This document shows positions 24,993 through 33,506 of a stretch of 64,000 nucleotides of DNA, piece after piece. The position numbers and the translations under genes are program-made. Source of the stretch: DAOUJI01 sp965219565 (GTDB taxonomy: Bacteria > Chloroflexota > Dehalococcoidia > Lucifugimonadales > JAGWBF01); the NCBI GenBank assembly GCA_965219565.1, contig OZ244780.1, positions 1,178,001-1,242,000 on the forward strand. The letters run 5' to 3'. The notes under the pieces were generated by a model. It was given only the letters and a program-made list of their open reading frames with translations. It made no database searches and was not told where the DNA came from. Within the stretch, counting starts at the first letter, position 1. Every line of letters begins with the position of its first letter.

Positions 24993-25979
24993 TTAGTCTT
25001 CGCCGGTGATAACCGACAGCGGAGGCTCTCCGGCCAAGACCCGTCTTATGTTGCCGAAGATGAACTCATATTGCCGCTGCTGGCTCTCAATAGTGGCTCC
25101 CGAATGGGGCGTAATAACCACGTTGTCCAGGTCGAACAAGGGGTTGTCGGGAGAAGGGGGCTCGGGGTCGGTGACGTCCAGGGCGGCTCCGGCGATGACC
25201 TTGTCCACCAAGGCCCTATATAACGCCGGTTCGTCGACCACGTCGCCCCGGCACGTGTTGATGAGATAGGCCGTCGGCATCATCATCTCCAGTTCCCGCT
25301 GTCCGATCAGCTTTCGCGTCCTCGACGTAAGGGCTACGTGCAGGGTCACGAAATCCGATTGCCGCAGGACTGCCTCGAAAGACGCCGGTTCCGCCTTGAG
25401 CTCCTCCTGGACCTCGCTGGGGACCTCCATTAAGTCGTAGTAGATGGTCCTGGTGTCAAAGCCCCTGAGCAGCCTGGCTACGTTCTTGCCTATGCGCCCG
25501 AGTCCTATGATTCCGACTGTTCTGCCGGTGATTTCTATCCCCGGCGGCCTCGACAGTCCCTCGTTCCAACGACGCTCCTTGTGTACATTGTGCCACTGGT
25601 TCATCAGGTTCCGGCAAGCTCCTATCATCAGGCCGATGGTTTTTTCGGCCATGGCGTTGGCGTTCGCCCCGCCATTGTCCGCCACTGGTATTCCCAATTC
25701 GGCGAAGAGCTTGAGGTCCAGGAGGTCGTTGCCGGCGCTTCCGGACTGAATCAGTTTTACGCTGGGGCAGCTTCTGAGGAACCCGAAATCAACACCCTCG
25801 TTGGGGGTCACCAAAACCTGGACGCCTTCAAACAGCCGGATTTTCTCATCGTCAGGGAGTTCGGCGTCCACCACAAAGGGATCCAAATCAGTTGGGGCTT
25901 GGGACACAAACCTGGGTCCGGAGGCCCTTCCGAAACGGGGGCCGGCAAGGAAAGCTACTTTGGGCCTGGCTGTGGCCAT
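24993..25979 (-). CDS. D-2-hydroxyacid dehydrogenase (NAD-dependent)
   Basis: A 328-residue D-isomer-specific 2-hydroxyacid dehydrogenase, which interconverts a 2-keto acid and a D-2-hydroxy acid. The NAD site is TVGIIGLGRIGKNVARLL (G-x-G-x2-G). A short acidic stretch after the second strand (TIYYDLM) points to NAD rather than NADP. The catalytic Arg is in INTCRGDVVDEPAL and the catalytic His in VVITPHSGATIES. Start: GGAGGAG lies close before the ATG at 25979; an ATG four codons earlier is less likely. It is 69 bases downstream of the lactonase on the minus strand, so it probably belongs to the same catabolic unit. Confidence 0.9.
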   Translation of the reverse strand: MATARPKVAFLAGPRFGRASGPRFVSQAPTDLDPFVVDAELPDDEKIRLFEGVQVLVTPNEGVDFGFLRSCPSVKLIQSGSAGNDLLDLKLFAELGIPVADNGGANANAMAEKTIGLMIGACRNLMNQWHNVHKERRWNEGLSRPPGIEITGRTVGIIGLGRIGKNVARLLRGFDTRTIYYDLMEVPSEVQEELKAEPASFEAVLRQSDFVTLHVALTSRTRKLIGQRELEMMMPTAYLINTCRGDVVDEPALYRALVDKVIAGAALDVTDPEPPSPDNPLFDLDNVVITPHSGATIESQQRQYEFIFGNIRRVLAGEPPLSVITGED

Positions 25980-26048
25980 AACTCCTCCCACTGGACCGGG
26001 GAACAGGAAACAAGAGGACCCCTGTTCCCTACCCGTTGTTCCGTTTTC

Positions 26049-27038
26049 CTATAAGGCGCCGCGAGGCACGGGAACGCCGGGGACTTTGAGCTGGATGCGG
26101 CCTATGGTGCCCATGCCGGTGTAATACAAGGTTTTCCAGTCGTCTTGTCCAAAGCCGACGTTGACCGTCTGGTCCCTCCAGGGAAGTATCTTTAGAATCT
26201 CAGGGTGGACGGGTTCGCGCACCCATATGATGCCCAGGTGTTCGCCCGAGGGAGCCACCACCCAGATGCCCCCCGGCCCGGCCATATACACGTTGCCTTC
26301 CATGTCCGTCTTCATCCCGTCGAACACCCCTGGCGGGGCAGTCGGTTCCAGCTGGTACAGCATTCGCTGAGAAGGCAGGCTCAGACAGCCATTGCCCTGG
26401 ACGTCGAAGGCCCATAACTGCCGGTTCCTGGCGTGGACCAGGTAAAGTATCTTTTCATCCGGGGAGAAGGTCAGGCCGTTGGGCGAGGTAAAGTCCCGTA
26501 TAAGCAATGTGATGTCTCCCAGGTCCGGTGAGACACGGAACACACCGCTGAAGTCCAGGTCGTGTCCGGGGGCGGGGGCCCCGGGGTCGGTGAAGTATGT
26601 TGATCCATCCGATGTTACGACCACGTCGTTGGGGCGGTTGAGCCTCATGCCCATATACTTATTAGCGATTACCGTGACGCTGCCGTCGTGTTCGACCCGG
26701 GTCACACGGCGCAGTCCCTGCTCACAGGCAACCAACCTCCCTTGGGCGTCCCTGGTGAGACCGTTGGCAAAGTTGGTGGGCTCGCGGAACACCGAAAATT
26801 CCTCGCCCTCCACCCATTTCATCGTCCGGCTGTGACCGATGTCGCTCCACACGAGGAAACCGCCCTCTTTCCACCACACCGGACCCTCGCCGGGGTTGGG
26901 GAAGATGCCGCCGTGGGCGCGGGAGTCATCCTCAGGCGAGGCCTCGGGCCCGAAGCCGTAGGGCAACATTTCGTACTCTGGATTCGCGGATACGACGCGC
27001 TCGAATGCTGGCGAAACTTGCTCTATCTCTATCTTCAT
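26049..27038 (-). CDS. SMP-30/gluconolactonase/LRE family protein
   Basis: A 329-residue six-bladed lactonase. Conserved sites: NPGEGPVWW (Glu), ANGLTRD, NRPNDVVV (Asn), SPNGLTFSPDE (Asn), GVFDGMKTD (Asp). These are the metal and substrate ligands of the family. Paralog of 5498-6385, with a longer N-terminus. It lies 24 bases after the amidohydrolase gene and 69 bases before the hydroxyacid dehydrogenase gene, all on the minus strand. Likely role: hydrolysing a lactone intermediate in the same pathway as its neighbours (inference). Confidence 0.9.
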   Translation of the reverse strand: MKIEIEQVSPAFERVVSANPEYEMLPYGFGPEASPEDDSRAHGGIFPNPGEGPVWWKEGGFLVWSDIGHSRTMKWVEGEEFSVFREPTNFANGLTRDAQGRLVACEQGLRRVTRVEHDGSVTVIANKYMGMRLNRPNDVVVTSDGSTYFTDPGAPAPGHDLDFSGVFRVSPDLGDITLLIRDFTSPNGLTFSPDEKILYLVHARNRQLWAFDVQGNGCLSLPSQRMLYQLEPTAPPGVFDGMKTDMEGNVYMAGPGGIWVVAPSGEHLGIIWVREPVHPEILKILPWRDQTVNVGFGQDDWKTLYYTGMGTIGRIQLKVPGVPVPRGAL

Positions 27039-27062
27039 AACGTCCTTCTCTCCTGGGACCTC

Positions 27063-28202
27063 CTATTCCAGATTGTAGGCCCTGGCCGCGTTGCCCCAGA
27101 GAATCTTGTCCGTTTCTTCCTCAGTGCAATCTGCCAGCAGCCTGGCCACTATCTCCTGGGACTTGGGGAAGGTGCCCTCGTCGTGGGGGTAGTCGGCTCC
27201 AAACTGGAGGTTGTCCACGCCAATAATATCCCGGAGGCGGACGGTCAGGGCGTCTTCCTGGAATCCCACGAAACAATTTTGATACCAGAAGTCGCTGGGA
27301 AGCATGGCATTCTTGAATTTTTGCCGGTTGCGGCGGGCCGAACCGGTGCGCTGGGTGTAGGTGTAGTCGATGCGCTCCAGGAAGTGGGGCACCCACGCGG
27401 TCTCGTGCTCGATGACTCCCACCCGGAGCTTGGGGAACCGCTCGAATACAAACGCGAAGATCATGTCGCTGAGGGACATGCGTGGGAAGTGGTCGACGTT
27501 GGCCAGGAAGGAGCTGGAGAGGGTCTTAGTGTCCATGAACTCGTTCTCCGGCGCAGGTCGGTTGCAGCCTATGTGGAAGCTCAAAGGCATCTCCAATTCC
27601 TCACATGCCGCCCAGAAGGGGTCGTACATAGGGAGGTTGTACCGCTTGCCCGGGCTTGGCCCCTCTGGTATCAAGGCTCCCACCAGCCCCATCTTTTTGC
27701 ACCGGTAAAGCTCCGTGACCGCTGCTTCTGTGTCTTCGACGCTGATAAAGGCGATTCCGAACAGCCGGTCGGGGACCGCACTGCAATATTCGGCGATCCA
27801 GTCATTGTAGGCCCTGTACAGCTCTGTCAGGTACTGGTCATCGTCCACCTTGTTCAGGTGCATGGCTATCGTCGAATAGACGATGCTCTTGTCAATGCCG
27901 TCTATCTCCATGTCCTTCAGCCGCTCTATTGGATCGTAGCCCCCCGGGCGGAGATGTTCCCGCCGTATCCGGGTAGCGGAAATCTCATCCCTTACTTCGG
28001 GGTCGGGCTCGTATCTCCTGCCGGGATGGGTGCCGGAGGAGAGGCCCGCCACCCTGAGGTCTCCGACCCACCAGAAGTCGCCGTCGTCGTTTTGCACCAG
28101 ACGGGGAATCTTGTCTCCATACTTGGGGTCCATCCGGTTGAGCCACAAGTCCCAGGGTTCATGAGTGTGATCGTCCGAGGACAGTATCCTACGCCTTTCC
28201 AT
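27063..28202 (-). CDS. Amidohydrolase family 2 (second copy)
   Basis: A 379-residue Amidohydro_2 protein closely related to 23338-24489: DDHTHEPWDLW at the N-terminus, HIGCNRPAPENEF, GVIEHETAWVPHFLERIDYTY, and DYPHDEGTFPKSQ with the C-terminal Asp. Metal-dependent TIM-barrel hydrolase or decarboxylase in the cytoplasm. It is flanked by the VOC gene upstream and the lactonase downstream on the same strand. A broken fragment of a third relative lies at 32062-32252. So the island has held at least three copies. Confidence 0.9.
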   Translation of the reverse strand: MERRRILSSDDHTHEPWDLWLNRMDPKYGDKIPRLVQNDDGDFWWVGDLRVAGLSSGTHPGRRYEPDPEVRDEISATRIRREHLRPGGYDPIERLKDMEIDGIDKSIVYSTIAMHLNKVDDDQYLTELYRAYNDWIAEYCSAVPDRLFGIAFISVEDTEAAVTELYRCKKMGLVGALIPEGPSPGKRYNLPMYDPFWAACEELEMPLSFHIGCNRPAPENEFMDTKTLSSSFLANVDHFPRMSLSDMIFAFVFERFPKLRVGVIEHETAWVPHFLERIDYTYTQRTGSARRNRQKFKNAMLPSDFWYQNCFVGFQEDALTVRLRDIIGVDNLQFGADYPHDEGTFPKSQEIVARLLADCTEEETDKILWGNAARAYNLE

Positions 28203-28246
28203 TACTGCACCTCCTTAGGGGCTCGTTAGTCCTCGTTGCCTCTACC

Positions 28247-28705
28247 TCAGGAGCGTTCCACCTTTTCATCGGCCTCCTGGTAGTCGTCCCAGGTCCAAGG
28301 GGGTTCTCCCTCGGCCAGCTGGAAGTTGACGCCGCAAGCGTCCGCGGGATCGACGTCGAAGCGTATGTAACCCTTCGGACTCTTGACAATGGCATCCCTT
28401 TTTATCTTGGACCCTTTGTCTCTCATCTCATCGAACAGGTTTTCGATGCCGTCGACTGCATAGGCCACATGGCTGATGCCGGGTCCATTTTCCTTCAGCT
28501 CCCGGGCCAGCCCGGAATCTCCCACGGGAGATATAAAGTCCATTAGCGTTTCGCCGACCTTGTACGCGATGTAGTCGAAGCGAGTCTGGGTCTCGGACCG
28601 CCCCTCCAATGTGGGCAACATCCCGAAGTTCTTCTCAAGGTACGCACGCATTTGTTTAACGTCATGAACGCGATGCGTTACATGGTGAACTTTTAAGAAC
28701 GTCAT
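28247..28705 (-). CDS. VOC-family protein (glyoxalase / methylmalonyl-CoA epimerase-like)
   Basis: A 152-residue vicinal-oxygen-chelate protein with the two beta-alpha-beta-beta-beta modules. The first His is in KVHHVTHRVHD near the N-terminus, a second metal-type His in GISHVAYAVD, and the C-terminal Glu in VNFQLAEGE. The closest feel is methylmalonyl-CoA epimerase or a small dioxygenase/isomerase. Start: AAAGGAG nine bases before the ATG at 28705; the frame opens 20 codons earlier without a site. First gene of the minus-strand run VOC - amidohydrolase - lactonase - hydroxyacid dehydrogenase - (gap) - amidohydrolase. Confidence 0.85.
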   Translation of the reverse strand: MTFLKVHHVTHRVHDVKQMRAYLEKNFGMLPTLEGRSETQTRFDYIAYKVGETLMDFISPVGDSGLARELKENGPGISHVAYAVDGIENLFDEMRDKGSKIKRDAIVKSPKGYIRFDVDPADACGVNFQLAEGEPPWTWDDYQEADEKVERS

Positions 28706-28795
28706 ACCAAGCGTCTCCTTTCCCAATGATTTGGTGATTATGCTCTGAGCGTCTGGGCGTGTCAAACTCCATGCCCGGTTGGAGACGTAAATAGG

Positions 28796-28825
28796 CTTGG
28801 GGAGCCCAAAAGCGGGCTCCCCAAG
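28796..28825 (-). terminator. Terminator of the ABC binding protein gene
   Basis: Perfect 12-bp stem CTTGGGGAGCCC / GGGCTCCCCAAG with a 6-base loop. It starts 33 bases beyond the stop of the minus-strand gene at 28858. No long T-run on either side, but the stem is very stable. Confidence 0.7.
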
Positions 28826-28857
28826 TGAGTGTCACCTATCTTTCCAGCTTCGAACCT

Positions 28858-30744
28858 CTATGGGTTGTTCAGCCAGAGTTGCTCCATCTTGGTCTCCAGA
28901 TACCCCGTCTGAGTGGGCATCTGGCCGCTTACTACGTCGGAGTTAAATATCTGCCCCCAAGCCTTGACGTAGTCTATGATCCAGTGGCTGTCTATGGTCA
29001 TCGTGATCAACTCGATCTTCCGCAGTATCGCCCGCCTCTCGGCCACGTCTATAGCGGCGCTTTGCTGTTTGACAAGCTCCCGCAGGTCTCCCTCCGGCCC
29101 TACGTAAGTCCAGTTGTAGGGGTTCTTGGGCACGTCAAACTGGTAGTATTGGTTCAGGTAGTTGTCAGGCGTGGTCATGCCCCCGGTGCCGGAGACGATG
29201 ATGTCGTAGTCTCCGCTGCTCTCCGCGGGTACGAAGGCTTCCCTCTCCAGCGTGACCAGTTTGACATCTATGTTCAAGTTCCGCTTCATCTGGTCCTTGA
29301 ATATGATCGCCGTCTCCTGCGAACCCCCGATCTGGGTGGTGCTGGATAGTATGGTCGTGCTAAAGCCGTCGGGGTATCCGGCTTCCGCCAGGAGCCGCTT
29401 GGCCTCTTCAATGTCCCTGGGATCCTTTGTTATCCCGTCGTCCAGGTACCGATGCCCGGGCAGAGAACTGAGCTCCTCTATGCTCATGCACAGAGGTCCC
29501 GGAGCGCCGCAGGTGGTCCCCCGTGTCCCCAAGCCCGACCAGATCAGCTGGTGCAGTTCCTCCCGGTCCAGGGCCCGCATAATGGCCTGACGCACCAGTA
29601 TGTTGTCAAAAGGCTCCTTTGAGACGTTGAGAGTGTAGCCGGTGGGGCAGCAGGGGACGCCGTAGGATATGATGCTGCCGTCGCTACGCTCCACCAGCTC
29701 TTTTAGCTGACCAATCGCCATGCCTCCGTTGGTGCGGGTGGAGGTGGCTACGACCTGCGCGACTTCCCAGGCCGCCTGGGCGGCGGTCCGGTCGTTGATG
29801 GTGTAATAGGTCATGCCGTCCAAATAGGGGAGTCCCCTGCCGTCGGGGTCCTGCTTCCAGTAGTTAGGGTTCTTCTCCCAGTTTTGTGTCACGTCGTCAG
29901 GCACGTCGGCTACCATGAACGGCCCTGACCCCATCATGTTCTTCCAACCGTTGTCCCAGGTGTACACATCCTCACCGCCGGCCATCCGGGCATCCAGGTC
30001 CTCATAGTGCGCCTTGGGCACGGTGAGGATCAGGTCGTTGGCCATGAAGAGGAGGAAGTCGGCCCAGGGCGCGTTCAGGGTGATCCTGAAGGTAAGGGGG
30101 TCGACGACTTCCGAGCTCTCGTAGTGGGGCCTGATGAAGTTCTTGAACTCGTTGCCCAGGTCCGGGTGGTTGGGCGTTAAGCCCAAGGCCCGCTGGAAGC
30201 TATAGTGCACGTCTTCAGCTGTCACCGGCGTGCCGTCCCGGAAAGTGGCGTGGGGCTTGATCTTGAAGGACCAGACCGTCCCGTCGTCGTTTTCCTGTTT
30301 CCAACTCTCGGCCAGGTCTCCCCATATGTCGAAACGGTCGAAGGTCCAGGGGTTTAGCTGGAGCAGACTGTTATAGGGCGGGCTGAAGACTGAGGACCGG
30401 GCGCTGAATATGGGGTGGGGGTCCCAGCGCTGGACCTTGGACCAGTACTGGACGCCCAGTTCGCCGCCGTAGACGGGCTCGCCGAACTCCTGGATGGCCT
30501 TGCCGACCATCCCATACCCGATGGCTCCCTCAGCCACCGAAGCCCGGCCTACCGGCCTGGCGGTGGCCGTCGCCGCCGGAGTGTCAGTGGGTTCAGGCGC
30601 CGCGGTGGTGGCGGTGGGCGGAGGCGCCGTAGTAGCGGTGGGTGTGGGTGTAGCGTCCTCGCCGCAAGCAACTGCCGCCAGTAACACCAATAACAACGGA
30701 AGTCCCAACAACCACGTAGCTCGAAGCGACCTTCGATATTTCAT
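28858..30744 (-). CDS. ABC transporter solute-binding lipoprotein, family 5 (second complete copy)
   Basis: A 628-residue binding protein. Signal with lipobox AAVACG (Cys near residue 28), a Thr/Pro/Ala linker, then the SBP_bac_5 domain with FDRFDIWGDLAESWKQ, FKIKPHATFRDGTPVTAEDV and LNAPWADFLLFMAND. Close paralog of 16641-18575. It has its own promoter-like sequence upstream and terminator downstream, and no permease beside it. It probably feeds one of the two orphan DppBC pairs at 18.7-23.1 kb. The substrate may be linked to the amidohydrolase/aldolase island that surrounds it (inference). Confidence 0.92.
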   Translation of the reverse strand: MKYRRSLRATWLLGLPLLLVLLAAVACGEDATPTPTATTAPPPTATTAAPEPTDTPAATATARPVGRASVAEGAIGYGMVGKAIQEFGEPVYGGELGVQYWSKVQRWDPHPIFSARSSVFSPPYNSLLQLNPWTFDRFDIWGDLAESWKQENDDGTVWSFKIKPHATFRDGTPVTAEDVHYSFQRALGLTPNHPDLGNEFKNFIRPHYESSEVVDPLTFRITLNAPWADFLLFMANDLILTVPKAHYEDLDARMAGGEDVYTWDNGWKNMMGSGPFMVADVPDDVTQNWEKNPNYWKQDPDGRGLPYLDGMTYYTINDRTAAQAAWEVAQVVATSTRTNGGMAIGQLKELVERSDGSIISYGVPCCPTGYTLNVSKEPFDNILVRQAIMRALDREELHQLIWSGLGTRGTTCGAPGPLCMSIEELSSLPGHRYLDDGITKDPRDIEEAKRLLAEAGYPDGFSTTILSSTTQIGGSQETAIIFKDQMKRNLNIDVKLVTLEREAFVPAESSGDYDIIVSGTGGMTTPDNYLNQYYQFDVPKNPYNWTYVGPEGDLRELVKQQSAAIDVAERRAILRKIELITMTIDSHWIIDYVKAWGQIFNSDVVSGQMPTQTGYLETKMEQLWLNNP

Positions 30745-30796
30745 GCGTTTCCCCCTTATGATTCACAAAAGACGTACGCGGGGCAGTCTAGCGTAT

Positions 30797-30825
30797 ACCG
30801 TAGGGCTTGTTATAAGCCTTGTCAA
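30797..30825 (-). promoter_or_regulatory. Possible promoter for the second ABC binding protein
   Basis: On the minus strand a perfect TTGACA (30825-30820) is followed after 17 bases by TACGGT, a weak -10, with TATACG overlapping it. About 50 bases before the start codon. Confidence 0.45.
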
Positions 30826-31021
30826 TAGTTTGTAACGTACTTGTTTTCCTTATTAGCGACGGTATCCATCACGGCGCATAGAGATGCTTTGACAGAGACC
30901 TGGCAGGGATTTCTCCCCAACCGTCGGCGGTTGCGCCAGAGGGCGTGGGATGATACCGTGCGGCTGTAAAATGTTGGGCTTTTCGGCGCCGCGAAAATCG
31001 AAACGCTAGTGGAGGTGAACC

Positions 31022-31786
31022 ATGGCAGGCAAGGGGTCGGTAAAGCAGAAAATACGGAATGGTGAGACTGTAATCGGGACTTCTCCCGGGAGAAATGCGG
31101 ACCGGGGCAGACTTGAAGCTTTGCTCAACCACTATCCCTACGACTTTTTCACAGTAGATATGCAACACACTGCACTGAACGAAGTGGCGTTGAGCGAGCT
31201 TTGCCAGATCGCTGCCGACCTGGAGACGCCCGTCCAGTTGCGGACCAGGCATCCCCGCCAGGCATACTTAATCGGCTCAATCGTCGACTGGGGTCTGGGC
31301 GGGGTCGAAGTTCCCCAGATCGACACCGTCGCAACGGTCAGAGAGGCGTTGGACTCCTTCTACTATCCGCCGACAGGCGGTCAGAGAGGCTGGGGCGGCG
31401 TGAAATATTCCGTGGGCTTCACCGGAGGCGACGGACAGCCCCATTCCAGCCAGACCAAAGCCGACTACTCCGAGTATTGGGCCAACACCGGCGTGCTTAT
31501 GTTGCAAGTGGAGTCCGTCGAGTCCGTCGTCAATGCCCGTCAGCTCTGCCTGCCGGGCGTGGACTGCCTGTCCTGGGGAGCCCACCCAGATTCCAACGAC
31601 CTAGCCTTCAGCCGTGAGCAGCACCCCGAATTCCCGCTGAAGACCGACCTGGAGTGCCTGGCCTACGTCATAGATCTGGTGAAGGACACTCACGTAAAGG
31701 TGTGCATGAGGAGCGGTGCCCGCGAGAATAGGGACATGTACCTGAAGATGGGATGCACCGTGCTCATGGAGACCGCTGGGGTGTAG
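31022..31786 (+). CDS. HpcH/HpaI-type aldolase/citrate lyase family protein, copy 1
   Basis: A 254-residue class II (metal-dependent) aldolase of the HpcH/HpaI family, which cleaves 4-hydroxy-2-keto acids to pyruvate and an aldehyde. Family sites: VDMQHTALNE (normally D-x-E-H), an Arg in VQLRTRHPRQ, the metal Glu in LMLQVESVES, and a metal Asp region LSWGAHPDSNDLAFS. The Gln in place of Glu before His is unusual. GGAGGTGAACC precedes the ATG. It is almost identical to 32335-33099, from which it differs at roughly 20 positions by eye; the upstream 80 bases are also duplicated. Fits the end of a catabolic pathway. Confidence 0.9.
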   Translation: MAGKGSVKQKIRNGETVIGTSPGRNADRGRLEALLNHYPYDFFTVDMQHTALNEVALSELCQIAADLETPVQLRTRHPRQAYLIGSIVDWGLGGVEVPQIDTVATVREALDSFYYPPTGGQRGWGGVKYSVGFTGGDGQPHSSQTKADYSEYWANTGVLMLQVESVESVVNARQLCLPGVDCLSWGAHPDSNDLAFSREQHPEFPLKTDLECLAYVIDLVKDTHVKVCMRSGARENRDMYLKMGCTVLMETAGV

Positions 31787-32028
31787 GGTCCGGCTCGTTT
31801 CGACAGCCTCCTGGCGGCCTCCTCAATCGTGTCCTTCAGGGTCCTGCTCCGGTCGATATTCTCTGGATTCTCTGCAGCGAACGACGTGGAATTCAGCAGC
31901 CTGAATGTCTCCGCCGCACCCTGGTGGAAGTGAGGTGTCACTCCAACCACGTCGAAAGTTTTAGCGATTTCCTCCATCTCCCCGACTATACGCTGGCGCC
32001 CCGCTATGTGTACGCAAGCGGTTCGGCC
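31786..32028 (-). pseudogene. Fragment of an NAD-binding dehydrogenase C-terminus (tentative)
   Basis: Reading the minus strand gives about 80 coherent residues, including VGEMEEIAKTFDVVGVTPHF, then FHQGAAETFRLLNST and RSRTLKDTIEEAARRLSKR. This looks like the C-terminal helical domain of 6-phosphogluconate or 3-hydroxyisobutyrate dehydrogenase-like proteins (DUF1932 type); that family call is from memory and tentative. It has no start, no N-terminal Rossmann domain, and ends against the stop codon of aldolase copy 1. It is directly followed, in the same frame, by an amidohydrolase fragment, so it is debris fused by rearrangement. Confidence 0.5.
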
Positions 32029-32061
32029 GGGCTGCCCCTGTTGTATCTTACCTTGGACTTG

Positions 32062-32252
32062 CTCCAGATTGTAGACCCTGGCCGGGTTGCTCCAGAATAT
32101 CTTGTCGTTCTCTTCCACAGCGCATCCGCCGGCAATCTGGCCACTATTTCCTTGTATTTGGTGAAGGTGTCCTTCTGGAAACCTGCCAAGCAATTCTGGT
32201 GTCTGCAACCCCCGTGAAGCATGCCGTTCTCGAATTTTTGCCGGTTGCGGCG
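32062..32252 (-). pseudogene. Eroded amidohydrolase C-terminal fragment
   Basis: The minus strand reads RRNRQKFENGML, HQNCLAGFQKDTF and KEIVARLPADA in one frame, then VEENDKIFWSNPARVYNLE in another. These correspond in order to RRNRQKFKNAML, YQNCFVGFQEDAL, QEIVARLLADC and EEETDKILWGNAARAYNLE at the end of the amidohydrolase at 27063-28202. About 37 residues, including the active DYPHDEGTFP segment, are deleted and a frameshift follows. A clear dead relic of a third amidohydrolase between the aldolase copies. Confidence 0.8.
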
Positions 32253-32334
32253 GGGGGTGTGGGATGATACCGTGCGACATGTAGCGGTTGGATTTTGGGC
32301 GCCCCGAAAATCAGAATGCGAATGGAGGTGAACC

Positions 32335-33099
32335 ATGCCTGGTAAGGGGTCCGTAAAGCAGAAAATACGGAATGGCGAGATTGTCATCGGGACTTATATA
32401 GGGAGAAATGTGGACCGGCGCAGACTTGAAGCTTTGCTGGACCATTACCCCTATGACTTTTTCTCAGTGGACATGCAACACAGCCCAATCAACGAGGTTG
32501 CGTTGAGCGAGCTTTGCCAGATCGCTGCCGATCTGGAGACGCCCGTCCAGTTGCGTACCAGGCATCCCCGCCAGGCATACTTAATCGGCTCAATAGTCGA
32601 CTGGGGTCTGGGTGGGGCTGAAGTTCCCCAGATAGACAGCGTCGAGACGGTAAGGGAGGCTGTGGACTCCTTCTACTATCCGCCGACGGGAGGCCAGAGG
32701 GGCTGGGGCGGCGTGAAATATTCAGTCGGCTTCACGGGCGGCGACGGGCAGCCCCACTCCAGCCAGACCAAGGCGGACTACTCCGAATATTGGGCCAATA
32801 CAGGCGTGCTCATGCTGCAGGTGGAGTCGGTGGAATCCGTCATCAACGCCCGCCAGCTCTGCCTGCCGGGAGTGGACTGTCTTTCGTGGGGAGCCCACCC
32901 CGACTCCAACGACTTGGCCTTCAGCCGCGAACAACACCCCGAATTCCCATTGAAGACTGACCTGGAGTGTTTGGCTTACGTGATAGACGTGGTGAAGGAC
33001 ACTCACGTAAAGGTGTGCATGAGGAGCGGCGACCGAGAGAACAGAGACATGTATCTAAAGATGGGTTGCACCGTGCTAATGGAGGCCCCTGGGGTCTAG
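32335..33099 (+). CDS. HpcH/HpaI-type aldolase/citrate lyase family protein, copy 2
   Basis: The near-identical second aldolase (254 residues). It keeps the same metal Glu (LMLQVESVES), Arg (LRTRHPRQ) and the unusual VDMQHSPINE. Differences are concentrated in the first 55 residues and at the very C-terminus; the middle is virtually unchanged. Same GGAGGTGAACC ribosome binding site, and a shared leader containing GGGATGATACCGTGCG, so both copies may respond to the same signal. The tandem copy plus the debris between them indicates a recent duplication. Confidence 0.9.
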   Translation: MPGKGSVKQKIRNGEIVIGTYIGRNVDRRRLEALLDHYPYDFFSVDMQHSPINEVALSELCQIAADLETPVQLRTRHPRQAYLIGSIVDWGLGGAEVPQIDSVETVREAVDSFYYPPTGGQRGWGGVKYSVGFTGGDGQPHSSQTKADYSEYWANTGVLMLQVESVESVINARQLCLPGVDCLSWGAHPDSNDLAFSREQHPEFPLKTDLECLAYVIDVVKDTHVKVCMRSGDRENRDMYLKMGCTVLMEAPGV

Positions 33100-33401
33100 G
33101 ACCGTATACACGCTGGTCGAGGTCCGTTAACCGGCTCTGGATCGGTTCCCTAGGCAGGACCTGGGGAACCGATAGCGGCATCAGATGGCATCCAAGCCTC
33201 GCTGTCGCATCTTCTAGCTTGTTCCATTCTCCCGGCTTCCCTCGCTCGGTTCCGTCCCGACAGCAGACGGACCGCCGACTTGCCGTGGAGGCTTGACACG
33301 TTCTGCTGGCGACCCTTCTCCGCATTCTCCTCTCCAGCTACGCAACCTAGGAACCAGCGATGTACTTTTCAGCAACCTTAATCATGATTTAATTCGGTTC
33401 A
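33100..33401. other. Intergenic stretch after the second aldolase
   Basis: About 300 bases with no supported gene; the antisense frame here (to 33325) is a shadow that continues into the aldolase. No clear terminator. Confidence 0.5.
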
Positions 33402-33430
33402 TTGACATGAATATTTGATGGACTTACACT
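33402..33430 (+). promoter_or_regulatory. Sigma-70-type promoter for the D-aminoacylase-like gene
   Basis: TTGACA (33402-33407), 17 bases, TACACT (33425-33430), in an AT-rich patch. About 75 bases before the ATG at 33507. Confidence 0.6.
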
Positions 33431-33506
33431 TTACGGTAATCAAGTTGCTCATGTCGTTGCATTGGGCAAGTTGAAATCGTCACAACTCGTCGTTGGAGGC
33501 AATCGT

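Noticed and set aside
26688..28229. A 513-codon plus-strand frame covering the amidohydrolase and lactonase genes
   Set aside because: It is the antisense of two clearly conserved minus-strand genes; long antisense frames are expected in GC-rich DNA. No family motif.
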